Shown: in pieces, positions 8,956 to 17,848 of the stretch
Numbering within the stretch: the stretch's first letter is position 1
Layout of the letters: every line of letters starts with the position of its first letter
Source: a virus
IMG/VR virus record: IMGVR_UViG_3300044700_000691
Span: 152,816-216,815 of that record
Strand: one strand, 5' to 3'
DNA length: 64,000 nucleotides
Notes under the pieces: generated by a model
Told to the model about the DNA's origin: nothing
Seen by the model: the letters and a program-made list of their open reading frames with translations, nothing else
The model's database searches: none
Program-made: the position numbers and the translations under genes

Positions 8956-10488
8956 TTAAATATTTTTTTCCGAGTCTAATTTATTATCATCACTAATTTC
9001 AAGCCATTCGCGTCTAACTAAAATAAGTTCAGTTGAATATTTAAATTCAGACGCTTCTGGGCTTCCATTAAATTCATATATTATATCTTTTACAATATAT
9101 GGTCCAGTCAAGTATAAATCAATTACTTCCCCTGATCCTTTGATTGAGGTGACGGGTTGTTCAAAGTTTGAATCTGGCGCAATTGCATCTGCTTCACCTG
9201 ATAATTGTCTCTTAATTAACACATCAACTTTACCACCTCGATAGATAGCTTGAGTTACTCCAGGCAGCTTAACAACCAAATAATTTTTTCCAAGTTCATC
9301 AGTATTATGGCTATTTAGTAATCTAGCAAATTTATAGTTTGCATGGCCGTTATTATAGTCAACTCCAACCCACCTACTAGTTTGTTCCTTTGAAAATGTA
9401 GCAAGCTTGGGTTTTTGATAAGTAGCATTTTTATTCTCAATTGTTTTTTCGCTCAATGGCTCAATATAGTGATTGATTGGCAGCTTATTTTCTAAATAAA
9501 ACTTTCTATCGTGCCACGTAATACTTTTCCTAAAGCTTTGTTTTGATAAAACCTCGCCGTGGTTAGAATACATTGCATAGTGTGCAATGTTGAATCCAGA
9601 ATGGGTGTCCGTGATTGACGAAGATAATAGTACATCGATTAACTCTGTGTCTTTAGGTTTATCGTCTTTTGATTCAGTCTTACTTACACTATTGACTGCA
9701 CTATATTGAGACTCCATTCCATCGCCGGCTGTTTGCATAACTTTAGTTTCTTTGCTAAGGGCTTTTTCATAATTAACAAAATTTAAAATATAATTAGTGT
9801 CGATAAAACATCCAAAAAAGCTCTTTTCGTTTTTATAGGCTCTAGCACAAATATCTTGTATGAAAGTTTCAATCGTTCCGTTTGGATTAATCCAAGTCAT
9901 TAGATCATCAGTTGAAGTTTCGTTTGTTGCAAAACCTAATTTTAGGTGATCGGCCAAACTTTTTAGTGCCTCCCATGATTTCTTTTTTGGAATACTTTGT
10001 ACAGTATTTCCATATATTCCAGGAACATATAGCTTTGCAGTAATTGTATAGATACTTTCAATGCGGCCTGCTCCAGTGTAAAGTGTACTTAACTCAGAGC
10101 TTACAATATTAGTAATTAAATAATCAGATCTAATTGGTTTTATTGCTGGCGAAAGGGACTTTATGTATAGTTTTAAAATAGGGTTGGTTCTTGGAAAATA
10201 CATTCCAGAAAATACTCCAGTATTATCAATAACACTTAGCGTCAGCTCTGGCAAAAATCCATTTTGATTTATAGAAAGAGACACTAGCCTATTTTGTGGA
10301 ACAACATAGTTATCAATTTCAACATAGGGTGCAATCAACCCAGTTACAGTTTGAATATTTGCGTTATTTGCGCGCTCGGTGGTTACTTCTGACTCTGACT
10401 CAAAACTTTCTGGATTTATATGAGAAATCCTTCTAATTTCTAAATTAGGTTGAGTAATCGCTAATATTGAATTTGGATCCAGTGCCAT
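8956..10488 (-). CDS. Baseplate hub protein, gp27/gpD-like
   Basis: 510 residues with the architecture of phage hub proteins (T4 gp27, Mu gp44, P2 gpD). An N-terminal barrel region (residues 50-150, VVPQNRLVSLSINQNGFLPELTLSV) is followed by a hub-typical helical segment (about 180-250) reading SWEALKSLADHLKLGF and IETFIQDICARAYKNE, then SFFGCFIDTNYILNFVNYEKAL. It would form the trimeric ring linking spike to tail tube. It overlaps the gp53-like gene by one base at 10488 and precedes the tube-junction candidate, as expected for a baseplate operon. Confidence 0.8.
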   Translation of the reverse strand: MALDPNSILAITQPNLEIRRISHINPESFESESEVTTERANNANIQTVTGLIAPYVEIDNYVVPQNRLVSLSINQNGFLPELTLSVIDNTGVFSGMYFPRTNPILKLYIKSLSPAIKPIRSDYLITNIVSSELSTLYTGAGRIESIYTITAKLYVPGIYGNTVQSIPKKKSWEALKSLADHLKLGFATNETSTDDLMTWINPNGTIETFIQDICARAYKNEKSFFGCFIDTNYILNFVNYEKALSKETKVMQTAGDGMESQYSAVNSVSKTESKDDKPKDTELIDVLLSSSITDTHSGFNIAHYAMYSNHGEVLSKQSFRKSITWHDRKFYLENKLPINHYIEPLSEKTIENKNATYQKPKLATFSKEQTSRWVGVDYNNGHANYKFARLLNSHNTDELGKNYLVVKLPGVTQAIYRGGKVDVLIKRQLSGEADAIAPDSNFEQPVTSIKGSGEVIDLYLTGPYIVKDIIYEFNGSPEASEFKYSTELILVRREWLEISDDNKLDSEKNI

Positions 10489-11057
10489 TATTTAAATATT
10501 TTTGATTCAATTAGGTTTTTTAACACATTTGATCTTGAAATTGGGGTAGGACAGTCCTGTTTATTAACCTTTGTAACATCTGCACCAAATATAACCTTTC
10601 CATTTTGAACTTTAATATTTTTATCGTTAGGCAGAGTCAAATTTGGCTGCGTCAAACTTGTTCCAAGCTTCTTTAAATATGAAAGTCTAGTTGAATCCCT
10701 TTTTGTAGCTAAAATTACGTTCGGCAAAGCTTTAACTGTGCCCTTATCTATAATATCTTCGGTTTTAACGAAATATGCATCAGGTGTATTTGGAACCCTA
10801 ATTAATTGATCTCTAACCAAACTAAATGGATTTGATATACCATTATATTTACACAAGATATCTGCATAGTTTTCAGTTCCATAATATAGAATTGATATTA
10901 AATCTGGTCGCATTTCTTCAATAGGATCAACTTTATGTAAAGTATAGTCGCTAGTTAACTGCTTACTATCAAACCTAACTGTACCTTTGCTAAGGATTTT
11001 TTGAGTAAAACTTCCTGAAAAAAATGGTTTATTTGATATAGTTTTAAATAATAACAT
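10488..11057 (-). CDS. Baseplate wedge protein, gp53-like with LysM fold
   Basis: 189 residues. Residues about 45-95 (DLISILYYGTENYADILCKYNGISNPFSLVRDQLIRVPN) follow the LysM pattern: a helix with YGT, then the NGI turn, then a final strand with 'IxVP'. T4 gp53, a baseplate wedge component that locks adjacent wedges, contains such a LysM domain, and the length (T4 196 aa) agrees. The C-terminus ends in a Lys/Ser tail. Neighbours are hub and baseplate genes. Confidence 0.75.
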   Translation of the reverse strand: MLLFKTISNKPFFSGSFTQKILSKGTVRFDSKQLTSDYTLHKVDPIEEMRPDLISILYYGTENYADILCKYNGISNPFSLVRDQLIRVPNTPDAYFVKTEDIIDKGTVKALPNVILATKRDSTRLSYLKKLGTSLTQPNLTLPNDKNIKVQNGKVIFGADVTKVNKQDCPTPISRSNVLKNLIESKIFK

Positions 11058-11073
11058 GGTTTACTTTATATTT

Positions 11074-12885
11074 TTATCTAGATCCGCCGACTGTACCAAC
11101 TTCAGGCGGCACATAGAAGTATACGTCCTTTAGAAATACTGCGCCTTCTCCGTCCGCTGTGCCTGCGCCATATCGATTATTTAACCAATTTGCAACTTGT
11201 CCTTGTCTGGCGTCGCTTGCGCTCTGCTTTTTCGGCTCCTCCGTGGTTCCTCTACTAGCTAATTCCTGACCTTTATTTTCTATTCCGTATGTATTAGCCT
11301 GATCATATGTGTGTCCTACAAATGTTTCAACATAATCGGTTCGACCTAAGTTAAACGTTTGTCTAATATCAGCACTATCTCTTGGTCTGGTTGGAGAAAG
11401 AGTTACTGTAAATTTTAAATCAATTGGAAAATCTTCTGGACCCAATTCTTCGCCAAAATCCAATGAACAGCTTCTAACAATAACATCTCCAATTCTCATA
11501 ATTGGATTCATTGGGTTGCCTATTGTTAAGTGCCAGTTCCCAGTTGGCATGTCTGGAACATTTGCTCTCTGTTGAACAAATGCAGGAAAACTGTCGGCTA
11601 GTGCCTTTGTTATTTCAACATTAAGAGCTGCCTCCATGGAAGCTTTGTCTGCTGCTGACATACCTTCATATGGGTTAACATTAAAATCACCACTTAATAC
11701 AGATTTAGCAGTACCCACTACTACATTGGTAGCAGTCTTTGCCAAAGCCGGCGCTAATTTGCCTGCCAATTTTAAAATTGAACCTGCCCTGGCCTTGGCG
11801 ATATCGGTAAATGCAGCAAGTAACTTATCTGGATTTAATCCGCCTGAAACAAAGGCACTTTCTAGTAGAGCCTGTTCAGTTGGTGCAAGTGCAAGTCCTA
11901 GTTTTTTATAGTAGACGTTTAGTGACTGCAACCATTCTCCATCAGAATAGGTTAAAGCTAGCATGTTTGCAATAATGTCTAGTGCAACTCTTTTTTGACT
12001 CATCCCAAAATACGAATCAGTTTTATATTCAAATATAATTACCCAATTGGCATCTTGAGCAGTAGTCGAAAGCCCTCTATCCCTAATTAAAAAATCTTTT
12101 TTAACATTAACTGGACCTTGTATTTGATTAAAAAAGGCGCCATTATCTGCCCATAATCCCTTTAAATAAATTTGTTCATTTTCTTCAATTTTAGCCCTAC
12201 CGTATTGGTCAGCGGTTCCGCCACCAGCTATTCCATCTGCCTGATTTGCTAGATTTTCTACCGCTGCTATGAGAGCTTTATTCGCGCCGCTTGCACTTAA
12301 ACCTTTAACTAGGGATTGTGTAAAATTAGTAACATTATTTCCCGCAACTTCCTTAGGCGCAGTGTCCTTTTTTGTCCAAGCCAGCGACCATGTACTTTGC
12401 CAAATTTTGTTTAGGTCATTACCCGTTCCAGCCCCAAACCAAGTTACAGCCTGTGCGACTGGTATATTTTGAACCGGTTTTGCTCTTTTAATTGCAGCAT
12501 CGTCATTTGATGCTAACGGAAATTTTCTAAGGGTTATAAGTCGGTTGTTTGGCACAATTCCATACCATTTACAAAATAGGAAATCTGACCATGTGTATGG
12601 CGAGTTTTTTATGCCATACTTACTATTATCTTGATTGACTGGAATAGTTTTAGCCCAGTCAACAATAGCAGATGCAGTTGGATTACTAATAATATGAGGC
12701 GCGGCCCCATGTCTTGAACTTTGATTATTGGATGAATAGGTTGATTCATCAATTATATCAACTCCACCACTATACTTAAACACATAAAATGCATTAAATA
12801 GAGAAGTGGCTCCGCCCGATGACTGTGGAGCACCGGTTTTGGTATCTATAACTGGAACTTCTTGTCCTTTACTGCCTGTTGCCAT
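11074..12885 (-). CDS. Baseplate / tube initiator candidate, 603 aa
   Basis: A large structural protein. The N-terminal half looks globular, the middle (about 320-420) is Ala-rich and helical (KLAGKLAPALAKTATNVVVGTAKS), and residues 440-520 form a beta-rich domain (WHLTIGNPMNPIMRIGDVIV ... DFPIDLKFTVTLSPTRPRDS) reminiscent of tail-tube-type folds found in T4 gp48/gp54 and related tube initiators. Its position beside the gp53-like and hub genes supports a baseplate role. The exact T4 counterpart is uncertain. ATG start with no Shine-Dalgarno. Confidence 0.6.
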   Translation of the reverse strand: MATGSKGQEVPVIDTKTGAPQSSGGATSLFNAFYVFKYSGGVDIIDESTYSSNNQSSRHGAAPHIISNPTASAIVDWAKTIPVNQDNSKYGIKNSPYTWSDFLFCKWYGIVPNNRLITLRKFPLASNDDAAIKRAKPVQNIPVAQAVTWFGAGTGNDLNKIWQSTWSLAWTKKDTAPKEVAGNNVTNFTQSLVKGLSASGANKALIAAVENLANQADGIAGGGTADQYGRAKIEENEQIYLKGLWADNGAFFNQIQGPVNVKKDFLIRDRGLSTTAQDANWVIIFEYKTDSYFGMSQKRVALDIIANMLALTYSDGEWLQSLNVYYKKLGLALAPTEQALLESAFVSGGLNPDKLLAAFTDIAKARAGSILKLAGKLAPALAKTATNVVVGTAKSVLSGDFNVNPYEGMSAADKASMEAALNVEITKALADSFPAFVQQRANVPDMPTGNWHLTIGNPMNPIMRIGDVIVRSCSLDFGEELGPEDFPIDLKFTVTLSPTRPRDSADIRQTFNLGRTDYVETFVGHTYDQANTYGIENKGQELASRGTTEEPKKQSASDARQGQVANWLNNRYGAGTADGEGAVFLKDVYFYVPPEVGTVGGSR

Positions 12886-12948
12886 TTAGTTAATCCTTTT
12901 TATTATCTATTTGTGACAATAAAAGAGTTCGTATGCGGAGGTAATGGA

Positions 12949-13668
12949 TTATCCGTGAAACGGATCGAGATCTGGATTAGGAATCATTTTCCAGCGTCTT
13001 TCTAGGTTCATGCCTTGGCCTCTAGCTAATTGAATCTCTGTTGAGTGATCTTTAATTGCATTTAGTGCACCAATATAATCACGTCGATCAACAAACGATT
13101 GAACATAGTCAGCAACATCATCAGTTAAAGAAACTCTATAAACAACTGGATGGCGCTGTTGATTAAAGCTGCAGCGCATCATCATCATATTTAGCTGACC
13201 ATTGTATGCTTGCATTACGCTCTTTCGGGTCGGGGCAGTTTCATCAGCAAGACCTAAATCATGGATTCTATCTAATTGATTTAGGTAATTATGATCAATA
13301 TTTTCTTTAGTAAAAGATTCTACACCATGACAATCTGCAATACCAAAGTACCAACTAGCTGGCTTCTTTGCTTCATTTAAAAAAGAAGAAAAGGTTAGTA
13401 CTCTACTTTCAGGCAACGGCTCATTTACATCAATTAGGTCTAGATCTGCATCGCGAAGATCGTAAATCTCGTCAAAGGTTGTACCTTCGAACTCAATAGG
13501 TTCTTCTAAATCGACCATGTATAAAGTTTGATCTGGTGCATAGTCTAATCTATAGACTTTGCCAATAGTAACAATTTTATTATCAATTGGGGCGCCTACC
13601 AGATTGAGACGGTCCATTGTATCTTTAGATAATCTAAGCTTAACTTTATCGCCGATTTCAAATGCCAT
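12949..13668 (-). CDS. Two-domain virion candidate with internal capsid-tag motif
   Basis: 239 residues. The first about 85 residues (MAFEIGDKVKLRLS) look like a small beta-barrel (SH3/KOW-like spacing) with an acidic end. At residues 90-100 comes VLTFSSFLNE|A, the capsid-targeting and cleavage pattern found at the N-terminus of other proteins here. The second part (KKPASWYFGIADCHGVESF...) has conserved-looking Cys/His and a block of Met, and is a different domain. Cleavage at the motif would separate the two. No enzyme family is recognised. Confidence 0.65.
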   Translation of the reverse strand: MAFEIGDKVKLRLSKDTMDRLNLVGAPIDNKIVTIGKVYRLDYAPDQTLYMVDLEEPIEFEGTTFDEIYDLRDADLDLIDVNEPLPESRVLTFSSFLNEAKKPASWYFGIADCHGVESFTKENIDHNYLNQLDRIHDLGLADETAPTRKSVMQAYNGQLNMMMMRCSFNQQRHPVVYRVSLTDDVADYVQSFVDRRDYIGALNAIKDHSTEIQLARGQGMNLERRWKMIPNPDLDPFHG

Positions 13669-13669
13669 T

Positions 13670-13936
13670 TTATGATTTATAGATTTTTACAACCAAATTA
13701 CCATCGCCTTTAATTAGTCGATGCCAATCGTGCTTTTTAATATTTATTCGATTGGTTTGATTTAACTCTATAGGTAGTGAGTTATCTAATTGGATTTTCC
13801 AGCCATTACCCTCAATCAATTCAAGAGCACGATCTTCATCATCCCTATGCCATAATAGTTCAATTGGATCCACTGCTTGGGTGAATTTTCGTATTACCCA
13901 GTTATCACCAGATGCTATATCTTTATATGGATGCAT
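13670..13936 (-). CDS. Hypothetical protein, 88 aa
   Basis: 88 residues from ATG at 13934-13936 (MHPYKDIASGDNWV), two bases after the stop of the upstream gene; longer in-frame starts would overlap that gene. The protein is charged, with WHRDDEDRALELIEGNGW in the middle, and ends one base before the start of the next gene. Family unknown. It lies among tagged virion candidates. Confidence 0.6.
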   Translation of the reverse strand: MHPYKDIASGDNWVIRKFTQAVDPIELLWHRDDEDRALELIEGNGWKIQLDNSLPIELNQTNRINIKKHDWHRLIKGDGNLVVKIYKS

Positions 13937-13937
13937 G

Positions 13938-14414
13938 TTACCTAGTCTTTTTGACATCTGCCCAAGATTTACTTGGACCTGCCGCATTTACTCTAGCCAT
14001 TGCCCATTGATGAGCAGTCATTCCTGGTCTGGAACCAGAAGAGTAGAATGCACCTAGACCTTTGGAATATTCTCGTTTTAAATCAGCAAACGAATAACCC
14101 TTTTTAGTAGCAACTGCCCTAATTTTAGCTAGGGTTTCTTTGCTAAGGTTAGAAGATTTTTTCTTATCCGCCTCAGTTACCTTTGAATCAGGTCTTGGCG
14201 TATTTTTCCAACCAGATTTCTTTCGTTCAGCGGCCTCCATCTCATCTCTAAGTTTATATGCAGCATCCTTTTTACCGCTATCTAATAAACTCTTCGCTTT
14301 ATCTAGCTTTTTATCTCTAGAACTTCCTTCTGGGGCTTTATATTGAGCTGGATTTTCAAGAGTCGACTTTTTCTCAAGTAAACTTATGTATTCATTAAAT
14401 GGTTTTACGTACAT
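13938..14414 (-). CDS. Tagged virion candidate with SGSRPGMT domain, 158 aa
   Basis: The N-terminus MYVKPFNEYISLLEKK fits the capsid-targeting pattern with a possible cut after SLLE. The middle is Lys-rich. The C-terminal 65 residues (FADLKREYSKGLGAFYSSGS ... RPGMTAHQWAMARVN) resemble a small domain of unknown function that recurs in T4-like phage structural regions (I recall DUF5824-like sequences, not verified). It forms a block of overlapping genes with its neighbours, most carrying the tag. Confidence 0.65.
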   Translation of the reverse strand: MYVKPFNEYISLLEKKSTLENPAQYKAPEGSSRDKKLDKAKSLLDSGKKDAAYKLRDEMEAAERKKSGWKNTPRPDSKVTEADKKKSSNLSKETLAKIRAVATKKGYSFADLKREYSKGLGAFYSSGSRPGMTAHQWAMARVNAAGPSKSWADVKKTR

Positions 14415-14417
14415 CGT

Positions 14418-14705
14418 TTATGACTTTTTATTTAGTTGGCGCTTTACCTCGGCTCTAACCTTTTCCATCTTTTTAGCATAGGCTGGATTATCATTACGAT
14501 TAAATACAATTTGCTGGTTAAGGCTACCTGTAATTTTTCTCATATCGCCGCCTCTAGTTTTAATTAACCATGAAGCTAAGGCTTTGATTCCAAGGCTTTT
14601 AAATCTACCATTTGCATCAGGGGCATTTGAATCGTGCCAATCTGGTGAGTTTTTGGTTTTTCTTGCCTCTGTAATAAATTCTGTGTATGTAAGTATATTA
14701 TTCAT
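14418..14705 (-). CDS. Tagged virion candidate, 95 aa
   Basis: I place the start at ATG 14703-14705, giving MNNILTYTEFITEARK, an almost textbook capsid-targeting sequence with cleavage after FITE and Ala next. A further upstream in-frame start would overlap the previous gene and place the tag internally. The rest (DWHDSNAPDANGRFKSLGIK ... TRGGDMRKITGSLNQQIVFN) is basic and looks like a small folded domain common in phage genomes, with unknown role. DNA or capsid association is inferred from the tag and charge. Confidence 0.7.
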   Translation of the reverse strand: MNNILTYTEFITEARKTKNSPDWHDSNAPDANGRFKSLGIKALASWLIKTRGGDMRKITGSLNQQIVFNRNDNPAYAKKMEKVRAEVKRQLNKKS

Positions 14706-14709
14706 ATAA

Positions 14710-15237
14710 TTACCAGTACCCCGGATAAGTTTTACCGCCCCAAAGATGAGCATATCGATTTATTCGGCAAGCCCAATATCCAGCTTTGGTTTTGTCTTTC
14801 TTTAGGTGACATTGATGTCTAGCTGCAAATGATGCTCTAGCCTTTGGATTGCTTACCTTTGCGGTAAGGCCTCCATGGATATCGCCGAATGCAATTTTAA
14901 TGATTTTGCCAGTTTTTGGATTTTTAACGTAGACATGATACTTTTTAGCACCACCTCGTTTTGGATAGTTTAGGTCAACTTCTCGACCTTTATATTCAGC
15001 CTCATTAAGTTCTTCAATTGGAAAATCTAGTGGCACTGGCTCCCCTAAATATTCTCCAATAAAACCTAAATCAGTTTTTATGAATAATTCCTCTGTAATA
15101 GAATCAAATGTAACCCCATTTTCAAAATAAAACCTAGCCTCAGTTAATAACGAAATATGTGCATCACTGCCCGGCCTAAAGGCGGATTCGGCAATACATA
15201 TATTTTCATTTAAATGATACTGTAGATTAGGCGACAT
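14710..15237 (-). CDS. Virion candidate with possible tag and Cys/His motif, 175 aa
   Basis: 175 residues. The N-terminal 40 residues have LNE, IAE and SLLTE|A, the last being a good [LI]-x-E|A site at about residue 33. The C-terminal domain (KKYHVYVKNPKTGKIIKIAFGD ... ASFAARHQCHLKKDKTKAGY then WACRINRYA) has spaced H and C residues that could bind a metal. Similar domains occur in many T4-like and jumbo phages with no known function. It neighbours other tagged genes. Confidence 0.65.
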   Translation of the reverse strand: MSPNLQYHLNENICIAESAFRPGSDAHISLLTEARFYFENGVTFDSITEELFIKTDLGFIGEYLGEPVPLDFPIEELNEAEYKGREVDLNYPKRGGAKKYHVYVKNPKTGKIIKIAFGDIHGGLTAKVSNPKARASFAARHQCHLKKDKTKAGYWACRINRYAHLWGGKTYPGYW

Positions 15238-15251
15238 TTAATAATTAGATT

Positions 15252-15596
15252 TTAGTATTCCTTTGGGTCTTCTTGAATTAGTTCCTTATCTTGAGAATCG
15301 TTAACTTCATTAATTAAAAAGTTAAATACCTCTTCTACGTCATCTTTTGATGTAGCAATATGGTCAGCTGCCCATGCGTGTCCGTTTTTCAAAATTTCAT
15401 CAACACTAGACTCGTCCATTTCTAATAAAAGATCAACACATCTTTTAATTGTTTTAAGATTTCCAAAAAACATATAATTTTCATATTCAGCTTCATGTGA
15501 ATCTTCTTTGCTGTGTATTGGTTCAGCTGCTAGTTGAATTTGAGTTGGCTCGAAATCTTCTTGTGAAAATGATTCGAAAGTTTTAATTTTTTGCAT
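15252..15596 (-). CDS. Hypothetical acidic protein with tag-like N-terminus, 114 aa
   Basis: The start MQKIKTFESFSQEDF resembles the capsid-tag family ([VI]-K-x-F-x-x-F) but lacks the [LI]-x-E cleavage motif. The remainder is acidic (HSKEDSHEAEYENYMFFG, NDSQDKELIQEDPKEY). Its stop is two bases before the start of the 537-aa virion candidate on the same strand order. No family recognised. Confidence 0.6.
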   Translation of the reverse strand: MQKIKTFESFSQEDFEPTQIQLAAEPIHSKEDSHEAEYENYMFFGNLKTIKRCVDLLLEMDESSVDEILKNGHAWAADHIATSKDDVEEVFNFLINEVNDSQDKELIQEDPKEY

Positions 15597-15597
15597 T

Positions 15598-17211
15598 TTA
15601 CTTTTTATTTAAATTTTTATAAAAGCTAGTAAAGTCTAAAATATTTCTATTAGCTTTTTTAGATTTCTTTGGTTGAAAATTATCACCAGAACCTGGTGAA
15701 GTTTGAGTTGGCGCAATTGGATTACCCATGCCGCCGATACTTGCTGGTGTTTGCATTGCTACACCTGGTGATGCAACATCCTCTTTAACTTGACCGGATC
15801 CAACTTTAGTTGCTCCTTTAATTTTACTTTGTGGTGCATCTAGTCCGCTTTCTGCACTTGTAAATAAGAAGCGTGTCCACTTTTCAGCTTTTAATTGAGC
15901 CTCTTTACCACCAGTCACCTTGGCAGTTCTTGAAATGGTTCTTCCAATAATAGGTAAAGTTGCTTGTCTAAATCTTGCGAGTTGAGCTCCAAGATTCTTT
16001 TGCTCTTCTCCTTGATATTCGACAGTTGCCGATAGCGTACCAAGATAGGTTCCAATCTTTAGTAGATAATTAATTCGGCTGGAGTCTAACATTTGTTTAG
16101 ACGTAATTGCAATTTTAGTTCTTTCAAATAGAGGAAGCTTAATTTCTGGAGAATAGGCAACTCCCTTATAACGACTTATGTCAAGGTCAGTTTTATATTT
16201 TCCAAGACGAGTCCTTGCCTCTAAGTATGCCTCAATTGCCTCAACCATATATTGTTTCTTGGCCGAATCGTCGAGAGTCTGTAACATAGTTCGACGTTTT
16301 GTAATAGCATCAATTTCGCCTCGCTCATCCGTCATAATCATAATACGAACTTTTACAAATTGAGACTCTAATGTATTTAGGTCTGGCCAATTTCTAAGTT
16401 CTTCGATTGCATTTCTAATAATAACGTCACGTTTAACTAATTTCTCAGCCTTACCGCCAGTTCGCTTATTAAAATCCTCTGACGATTTCTTGAAGTCGTC
16501 AACATCATTATCCATTTCCGTTTGAACTTCTTCCCATTCAACATCAATAATATCTGGTTCAGGCTTCTTTTTATCCTCATCTTTATTTGAAAAGTCTGAA
16601 ATAATATAGGCTACCTTTACCGAGTCTTCTGCTGTTTTTCTAAAGTCTTCAGAATCTGCAGTCGTACCATCCATTTTTTCCTTGGCAGAGCTAACTAATG
16701 TTTTAGTAACCTCAGCTTCAGTTTTCTTTTGATCAGTAAATGAAATTTTAATTTTATCAAGCAGGTCATTAACCTCGGCTGTCCAATTGCTCTCCTCAAT
16801 GGTTTGATATGCTTCCCATACAATAGCCATTCGACCTTTGTATGCTCGTATTCTCTCTAACTGTAATTCAATGTCTTCGCCATCTTTAATCATTTGATCA
16901 AGAACTTCGGTTTCAATTTTTAAAGTTTGAGAAATAAAATCAATATACTTATTTAAAATATCAATCCATTCTTTATTAAGAAAAGCTTGGCTTAATTGCT
17001 GAAGAACCTGAGGATCAGTCTTTGCCTTATTTAAAATATCATTTTCGATAAGTCTTGATAAAAACTCATCGACCTTCTTCATGATATCCTCCTCCTTTTT
17101 ATTGGAGCCTTTGGCAAATGTGATAATATCAGAAATTTCATTTCCAATAATAATTAATTCAGATTCTAATAGAAGCTGTTCGAGGATATGTATGTGTTTA
17201 AATTTCAGCAT
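15598..17211 (-). CDS. 537-aa virion candidate ending in a capsid-N-arm-like segment and tag-like peptide
   Basis: A long, mainly helical, charged protein (residues 1-330 are rich in Glu/Lys heptads and probably coiled coil). Residues 481-514 align with the mature N-arm of the major capsid protein: about 18 of 34 positions are identical, including GMGNPIAP versus GIGNPLAP and GSGDNF versus GSGDKF. The last residues (NILDFTSFYKNLNKK) look like the capsid tag placed at the C-terminus. This suggests a head-associated protein that mimics or competes with the capsid N-arm, or a core protein bound to the shell. No named family. The start abuts the Dps-like gene's stop. Confidence 0.75.
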   Translation of the reverse strand: MLKFKHIHILEQLLLESELIIIGNEISDIITFAKGSNKKEEDIMKKVDEFLSRLIENDILNKAKTDPQVLQQLSQAFLNKEWIDILNKYIDFISQTLKIETEVLDQMIKDGEDIELQLERIRAYKGRMAIVWEAYQTIEESNWTAEVNDLLDKIKISFTDQKKTEAEVTKTLVSSAKEKMDGTTADSEDFRKTAEDSVKVAYIISDFSNKDEDKKKPEPDIIDVEWEEVQTEMDNDVDDFKKSSEDFNKRTGGKAEKLVKRDVIIRNAIEELRNWPDLNTLESQFVKVRIMIMTDERGEIDAITKRRTMLQTLDDSAKKQYMVEAIEAYLEARTRLGKYKTDLDISRYKGVAYSPEIKLPLFERTKIAITSKQMLDSSRINYLLKIGTYLGTLSATVEYQGEEQKNLGAQLARFRQATLPIIGRTISRTAKVTGGKEAQLKAEKWTRFLFTSAESGLDAPQSKIKGATKVGSGQVKEDVASPGVAMQTPASIGGMGNPIAPTQTSPGSGDNFQPKKSKKANRNILDFTSFYKNLNKK

Positions 17212-17654
17212 TAGTCTAGGGTTAATCTGTATGCAAGTTTATTCTTTAATGATAAAAACTCGTCTCTTACATTGTATAATTCAGTGTTTGTTTCTTGATC
17301 AAATATTTCACAAAAATCTTGTTGAAATACTCTTTCGATATTTTGAATAAAAATTGGCATTGCTTGATCGTAGTCCATAACTAGAATTGCGCAGCCTCCA
17401 ACTTTAAATCTGCCAAATTTACCAATGATCTGTTCAGCAATTTCATCAACTAATCCTAAGAAATCATCATAAAATGCACCAAATGCATTGTGTTGAGCTT
17501 CGTTTGTAGTTTGCCAATGTAAAATATGAGCCTGGTCTCTAATTTGCAGTAGACTTAACATAAATGTAGATACATCCATGGCATCAGTCTGTGGCTCGTC
17601 TAACCCGCTTTGTAATTCAAATGGAATCATTTCTTTGTAGTATGTTTTTTCCAA
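17211..17654 (-). CDS. Ferritin/Dps-like protein
   Basis: 147 residues. Residues 38-75 (QIRDQAHILHWQTTNEAQHN then AFYDDFLGLVDEIAEQI) match the first helices of Dps-type ferritins: His43/His46 with Trp47, His55, and the D70-E71 pair that in Dps helps form the inter-subunit iron site. I recall this family in phages as DUF5856. Dps binds iron and DNA and protects against peroxide; a phage protein might do this in the cell or capsid. The downstream helices are less typical. It overlaps the small gene upstream by 28 nt. Confidence 0.6.
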   Translation of the reverse strand: MEKTYYKEMIPFELQSGLDEPQTDAMDVSTFMLSLLQIRDQAHILHWQTTNEAQHNAFGAFYDDFLGLVDEIAEQIIGKFGRFKVGGCAILVMDYDQAMPIFIQNIERVFQQDFCEIFDQETNTELYNVRDEFLSLKNKLAYRLTLD

Positions 17655-17806
17655 TCGGCGAATGGTTTAATCCAAAAGGTCCGATTAGTTTCCTTTTGTA
17701 AAAGATCCATAATCTTATTGTCTCCACTTGGATGCTGCATAACTGCATTTTCCAATCTGGCTTTACCCTGAAGATAAGCTTTGTAGTTTTTCTGAGAAGA
17801 ATTCAC
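17627..17806 (-). CDS. Small protein, 59 aa, GTG start, tag-like C-terminus
   Basis: A GTG at 17804-17806 opens a 59-residue frame (MNSSQKNYKAYLQGKARLEN...). An ATAAATA late-promoter box lies 20 nt upstream, the same spacing as for other late genes, supporting this start. The C-terminus FWIKPFADWKKHTTKK contains IKPFADW, which resembles the capsid tag (IKPFSQY, VKPFNEY). The stop lies inside the Dps-like gene in another frame. Confidence 0.6.
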   Translation of the reverse strand: MNSSQKNYKAYLQGKARLENAVMQHPSGDNKIMDLLQKETNRTFWIKPFADWKKHTTKK

Positions 17807-17825
17807 AAGTTTCGCCCTTTTAGGA

Positions 17826-17832
17826 TATTTAT
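17826..17832 (-). promoter_or_regulatory. T4-late-type promoter box
   Basis: The minus strand has ATAAATA 20 nt upstream of the GTG start at 17806, the same spacing as the exact TATAAATA at 5519-5526. It lies in the 40-nt gap after the 964-aa gene. Confidence 0.5.
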
Positions 17833-17848
17833 TAGAGCAAGGCTAGAC

